Assembly (NCBI GenBank): GCA_007133065.1
Contig: SLNJ01000059.1
Span: 17,728-81,727, forward strand
Direction of reading: 5' to 3'
Length of the DNA: 64,000 nucleotides
DNA from: Opitutales bacterium
GTDB lineage: Bacteria > Verrucomicrobiota > Verrucomicrobiia > Opitutales > Oceanipulchritudinaceae
This document shows positions 56,135 through 64,000 of this stretch, one piece after another (position 1 is the stretch's first letter; each line of letters opens with the position of its first letter). Both the position numbers and the translations under genes were made by a program. The notes below the pieces were generated by a model, which was given only the letters and a program-made list of their open reading frames with translations, ran no database searches and was not told where the DNA came from.

Positions 56135-59116
56135 TCACCTCCCCTTCTTTCCCCGCAACACCGCGCTCCCCTTCTCCCAGGCGCCGCCGTATCCTACGGG
56201 TGCATCGCTCCGCGTGGACCGGTCTCCGCCAACCGCCTCCGGGACGATCGGCGCCATCGCCCCGGCCGCCCATCCCTCCCGGTGCGGCAATCCTCCGAGC
56301 GCCCTCGCTTCGGCGATCGAAGGATGTCGCAGGACGCGCTCCAGGACCGCCGCAACATACGCCCGCCCGTCGCCCTCGAACGGTTGCGACACCAATGAGA
56401 GGTACGCATCGGCAAAGGCCGCCGCTCCCTCCCAGACGGCCTCGAGAAACGCCTCGCTTCCCGCTTCCATCGGCTCGCATACGGGCCGCCACTCGCCGCC
56501 TTCCCGCCGCAACCCGGACACGGTCCCGTGCGGCGCGCCGAAAAACGACTCGATCAGCGCGATCGACTCTTCCAGAAGCCGCACCCGCTCCTCCGGCCGT
56601 CCGAGGTGTGCGAACCAGGAACAAAACGTACATCCGCGATCCTCGACCGTCTCCGCCTCCTGCCAGCTCGCAAAATAACACCCGGCCAGATCGGGCCACC
56701 GTTGCCCCATGATCCGCAAGTGCTCAGTCAACGCATCGATCGACGACGCGTGCCATCCGAGGTCCACTGCGATCGCCGGGCCGTCGGGGACCTGGTTTTC
56801 CCGCAAGTACGCGTGAAGGCGCTCTCGTTCCTCCCCGGCTTGCGTGACGACCGCGTCCATTGCGTCGCAAAAAACATGGTACATGTTATCCCGGCGCCGC
56901 GGGTCAAGCCAACCCTTCGGTCCGGTCACCACCTCGTCGCAGTCGGAAAACCCATGTCGCGCCAGGCTTTCCCGGTACGGCTCCGAGGCCACACCGACCC
57001 GCTCGAGGAAATCCCGTGCCCGCAACCCCGGCGCCGCCTTCAGCAGGAAGTCCCAATCCCGAGCCCCGACGTGACGGATTGTCGCGAACCGCAACAACCG
57101 GCGCGATGCATAGAGATACCGGTCCTCACCGGCCGGTCCCCACACCGCTGCAATCTTCCGGTACAACGCCCGAAGGTAGTAGCCGTCCCGGGAGAGGAAA
57201 TAGACGCGTTCCACCCCGCACACCCGCGCCTGGCGCCAGATCCACGCAGCGTAAAAAAACGCCGCCGGTCCGACCGCTTCAAACCCCACACGGTGCCATT
57301 GCCGCCGGCTCTGCGATTCGTCCCTTCGCTCCCCCCGTGATCCCGGCATCCTGCTGGCGGCTCGCTGCAACCCGGCCCGAAACACTCCGGCCAGACTCTG
57401 CCCCCCGGCAGGCGCCGTATCCCAAGACTCGGTTCGCCGATGCCAGCGCGCGATCCCGGCAGCAATCCGGCTCGGCCAGGGAAAATCGCGGTACGTGTTA
57501 TCGTTCGGGGAAAATCGATGGTCGCGAGCCGCATCGGGCTCCTCCCTTACCCGAAGAAGTTGCCCGACGTAGCTGCGCGAAAAGTATCCTTCATGCAGAT
57601 GGAAGCTCCGGAGGCCGTTCGCACGCGCCGGCTCCACGTCTGCCCGCGGGTTGTCTCCGACGTGCAGAATCTGCTCCTTTGGAACGTTCAACTGCTTCAA
57701 CACCCAGGCGTACAACCCTCCGCTGTTCTTCGTGTACCCCACCTCAGCCGACACATAGACATCCCCCTCGCCAAATCCGAGGTCATCCAAAAGCTCTCGC
57801 AGCCACGCCGACGGGAGGTGCATATCCGATAAAAAGATCACCCGGATCCCGCGGCGACGCGCCTCCCGATACAGTCCGAGCGTCCATCGGTTGGCATACG
57901 CCACCGTCCGCTCCAGCTCAAACTCGCGCCGCGCCAGCGGTTCGGCCTCCTCCTTCGGCGAGCCGCATAATTCGCACAGCACCGCATAGATCTCCACAAT
58001 CCCGAGATCCTCCTTCCGCTCGCGCCCGGCCCACAGCGCCTCGGATTCATGGCGCTCCCGGGCGATCCGAGCCGAATCAACCCGCATCCGCACGAAATCC
58101 GCCATCTCCTCCCGGCCCTCGGACAGGTACGCCTCGCGCAGTAAAACGAAGAGATCCTCCGGATGCCCGACCTTGCGATGATGACAGGTCTCGAATATGT
58201 CCAGTGACAGGACCCCGACCCCCTTGAGCAGTTCGTCGTACGCCGGCGGTTCTGTCGGTGCCTCCAACTCCGACAGACGGGCGTAAGTCGCCTTCCACAC
58301 TCGCTCCGAAACGCCCGAATCGCGGTCGATCTGATCCTCCAGCTCAGCAACCCGCACCTGCAGCCGCTCCTCGTTCTGTTCCACCGCGCGCTTGCGATGC
58401 AAAAACGCTTCGGCCCAGCCCGCCACATCACCTTCGTTCCCGAGGAACCGGCGAACCCGCTCGTTGTGACGGTGCGCGGATTCGAACGGCGCATCCTCCC
58501 GCTCCTGCCACGGCCGTCCAACAAAGACCCACTTGCCGGACAGGTACGCCATGGCGTGTCGAAGGAGCCACCCTCCAAACCAATCCTCCATCGCACGCAA
58601 CGACCATTCCTCGATCGCCTCGTTGCCGTCCGCATCCGCGCCGAGGAATTCTGGTCGAAAAACCGCAGAAGAGACCCAGAGTCGCTCGGCGGTCAAAATC
58701 TGCCAGAGATCGAGGGGATCCGAAAAGCGGGTGCTGCGCCGCACGTCATCCACCACGGCACCGAACTCGTCCCGCTTCTCAAAAACCTCCACCGTTCGGC
58801 TGTAGACCCCGCCGCACTCCCGGCTATCCGCCTCGGCCAACCGGTCCACCGCGGCCCGCAGGAATCCCGGCCGCCACAGCGCGCGACCGTCGTGCACTGC
58901 AAACCCGATCACCGCCAGGCCTTCCGGAATCGTGTTGTACACAGGGACATCCAGGTCACCCAGCGCTTCCATCACCCCGACCGACTCATCCGCAGCCAAC
59001 CCGCACACCCGAACCCCGCCGTCTGCCTGGTCCGCGATCGACACGCGCAAACGCTCCAGTGAGACGGCGTCGCCGCTCCCGACGTAAATCACAGCAACCG
59101 TGTCCGACTCCGCCAT
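56135..59116 (-). CDS. COG5610-type HAD superfamily protein with N-terminal glycosyltransferase-like extension
   Basis: A roughly 990-residue protein. The first 270 residues (MAESDTVAVIYVGSGDAVSLERLRVSI and on) resemble a divergent GT2-type fold, but no DxD is certain. Next is a short coiled coil, then a HAD domain: motif I LSLDIFETCHHRKVGHPEDLF, motif II VIFLSDMHLP, a Lys in YTKNSGG, and motif IV LHVGDNPRADVEPARANG. The final 450 residues contain VERVYFLSRDGYYLRALYRKIAAV and RYLYASRRLLRFATI, characteristic of COG5610-like proteins linked to surface polysaccharides. Start at 59116 is tentative (alternative ATG 59158). It diverges from the membrane-protein genes at 59360, suggesting one polysaccharide locus. 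Confidence 0.78.
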   Translation of the reverse strand: MAESDTVAVIYVGSGDAVSLERLRVSIADQADGGVRVCGLAADESVGVMEALGDLDVPVYNTIPEGLAVIGFAVHDGRALWRPGFLRAAVDRLAEADSRECGGVYSRTVEVFEKRDEFGAVVDDVRRSTRFSDPLDLWQILTAERLWVSSAVFRPEFLGADADGNEAIEEWSLRAMEDWFGGWLLRHAMAYLSGKWVFVGRPWQEREDAPFESAHRHNERVRRFLGNEGDVAGWAEAFLHRKRAVEQNEERLQVRVAELEDQIDRDSGVSERVWKATYARLSELEAPTEPPAYDELLKGVGVLSLDIFETCHHRKVGHPEDLFVLLREAYLSEGREEMADFVRMRVDSARIARERHESEALWAGRERKEDLGIVEIYAVLCELCGSPKEEAEPLARREFELERTVAYANRWTLGLYREARRRGIRVIFLSDMHLPSAWLRELLDDLGFGEGDVYVSAEVGYTKNSGGLYAWVLKQLNVPKEQILHVGDNPRADVEPARANGLRSFHLHEGYFSRSYVGQLLRVREEPDAARDHRFSPNDNTYRDFPWPSRIAAGIARWHRRTESWDTAPAGGQSLAGVFRAGLQRAASRMPGSRGERRDESQSRRQWHRVGFEAVGPAAFFYAAWIWRQARVCGVERVYFLSRDGYYLRALYRKIAAVWGPAGEDRYLYASRRLLRFATIRHVGARDWDFLLKAAPGLRARDFLERVGVASEPYRESLARHGFSDCDEVVTGPKGWLDPRRRDNMYHVFCDAMDAVVTQAGEERERLHAYLRENQVPDGPAIAVDLGWHASSIDALTEHLRIMGQRWPDLAGCYFASWQEAETVEDRGCTFCSWFAHLGRPEERVRLLEESIALIESFFGAPHGTVSGLRREGGEWRPVCEPMEAGSEAFLEAVWEGAAAFADAYLSLVSQPFEGDGRAYVAAVLERVLRHPSIAEARALGGLPHREGWAAGAMAPIVPEAVGGDRSTRSDAPVGYGGAWEKGSAVLRGKKGR

Positions 59117-59359
59117 GGCTTCCACAAATCCCGGAATACAGACGCGAACATCGAACATGGCAAGCACGCAGGACACAGCAAATCCCAGGGTGACACGCCA
59201 TGTTGAGAAAGCGTCTGGGCATAGAGTGCCGGCTTCATTCGGTCGTTGCGTCTTTTGTCGGTCTGAGCGCGTGCGATTCCGCCTCCCCTCTGCCCTCGCC
59301 CGGAGCCGGATTCCGATGATCCGTATTGCCATTACCCCACATCCCCCTACAACAACCCC

Positions 59360-59860
59360 ATGACTTCCGCGGCACTGCTCTGGGGCATCGGTGCATTTCT
59401 GGCAGGCTGGCTGCTACACCTTGCCTGGTGGCGCGTGAGACGCCCTGCTGACGACCTGCGGGCCCTTGTCCTCTCGGTGCTGGTCCTTCCCGCGCTCGCG
59501 GGAGCCCTCGCCGCGATCCCGGTTCAACCCACCCTCCCCGAACTCCTGATGGGCTACGGCGTCCTCGGAGCCCTCGGCCTGGCCTACAGCGCCTGGTACC
59601 CCGCCGCACAGGCCGCATCCCCGACCATGCTCATCGTTCTCCAGCTCGGCCACGCCGGGCAGCGCGGGCTCACCGCCACCGAAATCACGGCCGCATTCGA
59701 CGATGATCAGCTCTGCCGCAACCTGATCCGCAACCTCGTCGACGAGCGGTTTGCGGTCGAACGCAACGGGCGCCTCTACCCCGGTCCCCGCGGACACCGC
59801 CTCCTGCGCGCACTCGGAGGATTGCGCCGATGCATCGGACTCAAGGAGGCACGCGGATGA
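59360..59860 (+). CDS. Membrane protein with C-terminal winged-helix-like part (first of a pair)
   Basis: A 166-residue protein. The first 95 residues hold about three hydrophobic segments (LLWGIGAFLAGWLLHLAWW, ALVLSVLVLPALAGALAAI, LLMGYGVLGALGLAYSAWY). The rest is soluble and looks like a small winged helix: RGLTATEITAAFDDDQLCRNLIRNLVDERFAVERNGRLYPGPRG. No family is recognised. Its stop overlaps the next start by 4 bases (ATGA), and the neighbour has the same architecture, so the two probably act together. Confidence 0.72.
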   Translation: MTSAALLWGIGAFLAGWLLHLAWWRVRRPADDLRALVLSVLVLPALAGALAAIPVQPTLPELLMGYGVLGALGLAYSAWYPAAQAASPTMLIVLQLGHAGQRGLTATEITAAFDDDQLCRNLIRNLVDERFAVERNGRLYPGPRGHRLLRALGGLRRCIGLKEARG

Positions 59861-60405
59861 TTCCCGTCGTATGGATCCTTGCTCTCAACGCGCTCTGCGT
59901 TCCGGCCGCCATCGTGCTCCAGCGCTTTTGGTTGCGCGCACACCCCGTACGAGCCGATTTGCCCGCCCAAGGCTCCGCCGCCCGATGCACCCTCGTTTCG
60001 TGCCTCGCGCTCTGGCTCGCCGGAAGCATCGGCGGCTTCTCCTGGGGCTTCCCTGCCCTGCTCCCGATTTTCCACGGCATATTCCTCGGGGCTCAGGGAC
60101 TCGTCTATATTGCCGTATTCTGTGTCTCGGAAAGCGGTCGTCGCTATTACCTGCTGGAACAACTGGATCGCCAACCCGGAATCACTCCCGAAGCGCTCGC
60201 CGCCACCTACCCCGACCGCGACATCCTCGAACGGCGTCTCGCCCGGCTTCTCGCGTGGGGCGTCATCTCCCGCCGGGACGATCGTTGCCGCTTGCAGAAA
60301 CGCAGCTCCTATTACTATTCCCTTTTCTTCCGCCTCTGGGGGAAATGCCTCGGATTCACATGGTTTCGCGAATTACGAGCCGGACACTCCAGCATGAAGA
60401 AATGA
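59857..60405 (+). CDS. Membrane protein with C-terminal winged-helix-like part (second of a pair)
   Basis: A 182-residue protein with the same plan as its upstream neighbour: hydrophobic segments (VVWILALNALCVPAAIVL, LVSCLALWLAGSIGGFSWGF, LLPIFHGIFLGAQGLVYIAVF), then a helix-turn-helix-like region SGRRYYLLEQLDRQPGITPEALAATYPDRDILERRLARLLAWGVISRRDDRCRL. A basic, aromatic tail follows (SSYYYSLFFRLWGKCLG). It is translationally coupled to the gene before and is followed after 40 bases by the GT-C-like gene. A role in polysaccharide synthesis or its control is inferred from position only. Confidence 0.72.
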   Translation: MIPVVWILALNALCVPAAIVLQRFWLRAHPVRADLPAQGSAARCTLVSCLALWLAGSIGGFSWGFPALLPIFHGIFLGAQGLVYIAVFCVSESGRRYYLLEQLDRQPGITPEALAATYPDRDILERRLARLLAWGVISRRDDRCRLQKRSSYYYSLFFRLWGKCLGFTWFRELRAGHSSMKK

Positions 60406-60445
60406 TCGCCCAACCGCTCGCTTCCCGCCGCGCCGGACTCACAAA

Positions 60446-62842
60446 ATGAACAGCCCGAAGATATTCTGGTGGTCGTGCGCTCTCCTCGCCCTCCTGAAAG
60501 TGCTCCTCATCGGCGATCTGGAGATCCATGGCGATCCATACGACGACCACGGGTACGCAATCTCCGCTTCGCAATATTACTGGGGCGTCGATGCGCGGGC
60601 CAACTGGCTCTTTATCCGTCCGCCCGGCTTCCCGCTCTTTGGAAGCGCGGTCATGGCGACCGGTCTCCCTTACCGCGTCGGGATCGAGCTCTTCTTCCTC
60701 GCCGGCGCTGCTTGGTTCTGCGCCGGATTGATGCGGGCCCGCATCCCCGCATGGACCTCGTTTCTCGGATTCGCCGCCCTCGTGCTTCACCCATGGACTC
60801 TCGTCCTGTTCAACGCATACCTCAGCGAACCACTCTACCTCAGCCTCCACCTGTTCCTTTTCGGAGGGATGATCCGCGTCATTCTACGGGAACGACTCTC
60901 GATCCGTGACCCCGCACTCTGGGTCATCGGCTTCAGCCTCGCATGGCTGCTGCTGACGCGCCGCGAAGGTCCGCTGTTGTACGCCACCTTCGCCGTCGGT
61001 TTTGCTTTGCGGCTCACCTGGGCGCGCTGGGGACTCGCCCAACCATGGCCGGCTCTCGCGCGCAATACGCTCTGGCTTCTCATCCCCATCCTCCTCGTTC
61101 AGGCACTCACCCTCGGCGTCCGCGCCGCGAACTACGCGAAATGGGAAATCTTTGCGACCAACGAACAGGAAGCTCCCGGGTTTTCCGGACTGCTCGATAC
61201 ACTCTACGCAATCGAGACGCCCGATGCCTCCCACTACGCCCCCGTCACCAGGAAGTCTCTCAAGATGGCGATCGAAGCCTCCCCGAAGCTGCGGGAGATC
61301 GAGGAGGGACTCCTCCACACCGACAATCACCACATCGCGTTCGGAGAAGCCCTCACCGGCCGCGAGAACGAACTCGGGCCATGGATGTGGTGGCGCCTCT
61401 ACGACGCCGTCGCTCACGCGGGAATCTACACCAGTCCGAAAGCGGCCGACGCCTGGATGCGCGAGGCGGCCGCGGAGCTCGACGAAGCTCTCCGTACCGG
61501 CGATCTTCCCCGCCGCACGCTACGCCTCCCCTTCCCATTCGACCCGAACATCGGGCACTGGCTCCCTTCCGTCCCGGAACGCTGCTGGGAGGCCGTGCGG
61601 CGACTCGTCCATCAACCGGTTCGCTACAATTGGCGCGAGAAGGAAGCGAGCCTTCCCCGGCGCTACCAGGCCGCGTTTGACCGGGCTGCGAACCGCCGCC
61701 GCGCGCACTTGGAGCGTGATTACATGCACCTCGCGGGCCACGCCATTCCCACCGCCGGGCCGGCGACGTTCGTTACCGTCGAAACCGCCGATGGCTCCGT
61801 TGTGGCCGCCGCACCGATACGGGAAACCGATCCCGGAATGCGGGAGCATACCGAGGCGGTTGCCGGCACGCACGGACTCTTCCCCACCAGCTTCTACCTG
61901 CGCGCTCCGCCGGTCGAAGAGCCGGAGCTCTTCCTTGCGGTCTGGAGGGATGAACGCGTGGTGGCGCGCCGCGCGCTGCACGAGCTATCCGTCCCATACT
62001 GGTCGGGATACCCGGGCGACAGCGATCCAGGGCTACTCCTGTCGGTCGACCGATGGAGCAATCCGGCGTGGGAGCGTGCCGCATCGCTCCGGGTGCATGT
62101 CACCGGCTGGGCCTTCGCCCCCGATGCTCCCCTCGATCACGTCTCCCTCGAAAACGAAGCCGGGCAGCTCCTCAAAGCCGCTCCCTTCTCAATCGAACGA
62201 CCCGACCTGCACGAACTCTTCCGCGACCGCGCCGGCCGCGAGCCCCACCTCCCGCTCGGATTCGACATCCGGACTCCCACCCGCGACACACAGGAAGTCT
62301 TTCTCGATTTCTGGCACGAGGGACAGAGGATTCACCGGCTGGCCCTCTCCTCCCTCAGCGCGCCCCACTGGGATGACCTCGAACGCGGGACCGCCGGGGC
62401 CCCGTTCCTGTACGGTCTCGACCGACTTGAGCTCCCAACCCGGACTGCGACAGCCCCATCCCTCCGCTCGGCTATCCGCCACGCGATTCACCGCCACTAC
62501 CAATCCGCCCTCTGGTTGCTCGCGGGCCTCACGCTCCTCGCCGCCGTCGTGCTCCCGGCGCAACGACACATCCCGAACCCCGCCGTCGAAACACGATCGC
62601 AAGAGACCGGCGTTGTTCCATTCCTCGTCAATTGGTCCGCCGCTGTCGTCTTCGTCCTTCTCGCCCTCGCATTGCTCGGCCGCGGCATCTTCTACGGACT
62701 GGTCGAAGCGATCGTCGTCCCCGGCGAAGCCCGCTATGTCGAAAACGCCGCCCCCATCGCGGCGACCGCAATCCTGCTCTTCGCTTTTCTGCTGGCCAGG
62801 GTCATCAACCACCTGCGACCACGAGGCTTCAGGAATCGGTGA
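60446..62842 (+). CDS. GT-C-like integral membrane protein
   Basis: A 798-residue protein resembling lipid-linked-sugar glycosyltransferases of the GT-C fold. It has about eight hydrophobic helices in residues 8-240. An acidic pair (DPYDDHGYAISASQYYWG, D33-D34) follows the first helix, where GT-C enzymes keep their catalytic Asp. A large soluble region (about 250-665) carries PLYRV-free, proline-rich, beta-sandwich-like text (VHVTGWAFAPDAPLDHVSLENEAG), and four more helices lie at the C-terminus. The split of helices around a 400-residue soluble insert is unusual. Probably transfers sugar from a polyprenyl phosphate donor at the outer face of the inner membrane. Confidence 0.7.
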   Translation: MNSPKIFWWSCALLALLKVLLIGDLEIHGDPYDDHGYAISASQYYWGVDARANWLFIRPPGFPLFGSAVMATGLPYRVGIELFFLAGAAWFCAGLMRARIPAWTSFLGFAALVLHPWTLVLFNAYLSEPLYLSLHLFLFGGMIRVILRERLSIRDPALWVIGFSLAWLLLTRREGPLLYATFAVGFALRLTWARWGLAQPWPALARNTLWLLIPILLVQALTLGVRAANYAKWEIFATNEQEAPGFSGLLDTLYAIETPDASHYAPVTRKSLKMAIEASPKLREIEEGLLHTDNHHIAFGEALTGRENELGPWMWWRLYDAVAHAGIYTSPKAADAWMREAAAELDEALRTGDLPRRTLRLPFPFDPNIGHWLPSVPERCWEAVRRLVHQPVRYNWREKEASLPRRYQAAFDRAANRRRAHLERDYMHLAGHAIPTAGPATFVTVETADGSVVAAAPIRETDPGMREHTEAVAGTHGLFPTSFYLRAPPVEEPELFLAVWRDERVVARRALHELSVPYWSGYPGDSDPGLLLSVDRWSNPAWERAASLRVHVTGWAFAPDAPLDHVSLENEAGQLLKAAPFSIERPDLHELFRDRAGREPHLPLGFDIRTPTRDTQEVFLDFWHEGQRIHRLALSSLSAPHWDDLERGTAGAPFLYGLDRLELPTRTATAPSLRSAIRHAIHRHYQSALWLLAGLTLLAAVVLPAQRHIPNPAVETRSQETGVVPFLVNWSAAVVFVLLALALLGRGIFYGLVEAIVVPGEARYVENAAPIAATAILLFAFLLARVINHLRPRGFRNR

Positions 62843-62940
62843 TGCGCTGCCCAACCCCAGAGCAGAATAAGACTCCAAACCGTTGAATCGGCAGAATCCA
62901 TCGCATTGACTTCGGGGTGTGCCGCATTTCTACTTCCGCC

Positions 62941-63105
62941 ATGGCAACTGGACTCGGATACGCCCTGGTCGGGCTTGTGATGCTGCTCGTTATCCGCCTG
63001 GGATGGCTCGCCCTGCGTCGCTCCCGGATCGGCAAGTGCTGTGGCCGGGGATGCGGATGTGTGATACGGGCGCCCGATCCTGTGAGCCGCGCCCGCCGTG
63101 AGTAA
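62941..63105 (+). CDS. Possible small Cys-rich membrane protein
   Basis: A 54-residue frame starting ATGLGYALVGLVMLLVIRLGWLAL, a single membrane helix, followed by RIGKCCGRGCGCVI. One helix plus a short cluster of four cysteines is the plan of FeoB-associated Cys-rich proteins, but no feo gene is near. No good Shine-Dalgarno is seen. Converges with the sugar transferase stop 4 bases away. May be real or chance. Confidence 0.35.
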   Translation: MATGLGYALVGLVMLLVIRLGWLALRRSRIGKCCGRGCGCVIRAPDPVSRARRE

Positions 63106-63109
63106 TATA

Positions 63110-63724
63110 TTATTCAGAGCGAGACGCCTCCTCCGGATCCACTCCCTGAAACGGCTCCATGGTCGTCTCCGCAGAGCTTTGAATTCCCCGGCACTGGAGA
63201 ACCTGGACAGCGGTGATCGCGAGTATTCTGAGATCGAGCCAGAGGGATTGATGATCGACGTACCAGAGGTCGCGCTCCAGGCGATCTTTCCAGGTTGTCA
63301 CGTTCCGGCCGTGGATCTGCGCCCATCCGGTGATGCCCGGGCGAACCGCGTGACGTCGTCGCTGTTCGGGCGTGTAGCGATCGAGGTACTCGGGAAGCAG
63401 CGGCCGCGGCCCGACGAGACTCATCTCTCCTTTGAACACATTCCAAAGCTCCGGGAGTTCATCCAGGCTTGTGGCGCGCAACCATCGCCCCAGAGCAGTA
63501 AGACGCTGCACATCCGATAACTCGCTCCCGCCGGCATCGAAACCCGGCTTCATGGTTCGAAACTTCAGAATCGTGAAGCGCCGCTCATCCCTGCCGGGCC
63601 GAACCTGCCGAAAAAGGACCGGTGCTCCCATTTTCCATCGTACCAGCAACGCGATCGCTGCCATGAGGGGCGCCAGGCAGACCAGTAATCCGCCGGCCGC
63701 CACGAAATCAAACGCCCGCTTCAT
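63110..63724 (-). CDS. Bacterial sugar transferase (undecaprenyl-phosphate sugar phosphotransferase)
   Basis: A 204-residue priming transferase that moves a sugar phosphate from a nucleotide sugar to undecaprenyl phosphate, starting exopolysaccharide, capsule or O-antigen synthesis. It begins MKRAFDFVAAGGLLVCLAPLMAAIALLVRW (single membrane segment). Next come FRQVRPGRDERRFTILKFRTMKPGFD, LRATSLDELPELWNVFKGEMSLVGPRPLLPEYLDRY, RHAVRPGITGWAQIHGRN and a C-terminal DLWYVDHQSLWLDLRIL. This is the short WcaJ/PglC-type catalytic domain without the extra N-terminal helices. Located at the right edge; the rest of the locus probably continues beyond the window. Confidence 0.93.
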   Translation of the reverse strand: MKRAFDFVAAGGLLVCLAPLMAAIALLVRWKMGAPVLFRQVRPGRDERRFTILKFRTMKPGFDAGGSELSDVQRLTALGRWLRATSLDELPELWNVFKGEMSLVGPRPLLPEYLDRYTPEQRRRHAVRPGITGWAQIHGRNVTTWKDRLERDLWYVDHQSLWLDLRILAITAVQVLQCRGIQSSAETTMEPFQGVDPEEASRSE

Positions 63725-64000
63725 GGAGGCCGATTCTGCCGCCATCCGGGCCTGAGACAAGCCCTCTCGCAGGCAGCCTCGACTTCGGAGGAATCGAGCG
63801 CACCCGAAATCCCGCACACGCAACGACCGGCTGAAGCCGGCACGACATGCCCGGACGCCACCCCTTAGTACTCGAAATCGCCTCTTCCGGGAACTTTGTG
63901 GAATTTTCGTTCAAGCGGCAGATTCCAGGGTCTGCAATCATTCCGCGATCAGCGCTTCCGGGTTCTCAGACATAGAGTACGCCCGTGAGCTGCAACGTCG
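63725..64000. other. Right-edge region, possible gene tail
   Basis: No complete gene is seen. On the minus strand a frame open at the right edge ends in SENPEALIAE with its stop at 63938-63940, which could be the C-terminus of a gene (for example a glycosyltransferase) starting outside the window; 20 codons are too few to decide. A CCGGC/GCCGG mini-hairpin lies near 63825. Confidence 0.3.

Noticed and set aside
61002..62870. 622-codon plus-strand open frame
   Set aside because: Lies in another frame inside the GT-C-like gene and is Ser/Pro/Arg-rich without family motifs.
62829..63035. 68-codon minus-strand frame after the GT-C-like gene
   Set aside because: Its translation is low-complexity and it overlaps both the end of the GT-C-like gene and the small Cys-rich frame.

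Overview
The window reads as a piece of a GC-rich (about 60-65% by eye) chromosome from a free-living, polysaccharide-degrading member of the PVC group. Verrucomicrobiota (Opitutae-like) or Kiritimatiellota fits best. The grounds are a TIGR03790-type protein, several Gfo/Idh/MocA dehydrogenases and xylose-isomerase-like TIM barrels, uroporphyrinogen-decarboxylase-like proteins not linked to heme genes, and a heparinase-like protein with an aromatic C-terminal 'YFPWIxHxxHGWMY...GWLWT...YPWVY' module that I associate with this group. This is inference from family content; no rRNA or other marker gene is present.

Layout. 1-1542 (minus) is a B12-dependent class II ribonucleotide reductase running off the left edge. 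1827-5648 holds a TIGR03790 protein, clpP and an acidic protein of unknown function. 5699-10437 (minus) is an iron-sulfur assembly operon in the order fur-like regulator, sufC, sufB, sufD, sufT, with a perfect 7-1-7 inverted repeat just upstream of the regulator. 10562-17317 carries two MFS transporters, trxB, a TatD nuclease and recN. 17435-21991 is a compact run of four genes: URO-D-like methyltransferase, GH43-like beta-propeller, MetE-like protein and enolase-superfamily enzyme. 22250-24991 is a three-domain acyl-AMP ligase/ACP/acyltransferase.

25196-36099 is a mixed accessory stretch: exported DJ-1/PfpI protein, oxidoreductase, EEP-family hydrolase, acetyltransferase, second URO-D protein, class V aminotransferase with a truncated isomerase fragment and a GATase-like protein, DUF4870-like membrane protein, Dabb protein, ceramidase-like hydrolase and DegT aminotransferase. 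36100-48690 is mainly sugar metabolism: rhamnose-isomerase-like enzyme, NahK-like kinase plus GalE-like epimerase, two Gfo/Idh/MocA proteins and a GH130 phosphorylase. It also holds an outer-membrane protein, a YjbQ protein, a truncated FAD oxidoreductase, an Ldh2-type dehydrogenase and a large ferritin-like protein.

48918-55974 contains an MBL-fold nuclease-like protein, the heparinase-like protein, prfC, a sugar-phosphate isomerase and a lipoprotein. 56135-63724 looks like part of a surface-polysaccharide locus: a COG5610-type HAD protein with an N-terminal extension, two tandem small membrane proteins with C-terminal winged-helix-like parts, a GT-C-like integral membrane protein and a priming sugar-phosphate transferase.

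I see no tRNA, rRNA, CRISPR array, prophage or insertion sequence. The best leads are the Fur-headed suf operon with its operator, the URO-D/MetE/enolase-superfamily operon, the double-EXXH ferritin-like protein, the paired membrane/winged-helix proteins, and two gene remnants (30641-30823 and 42408-43001).
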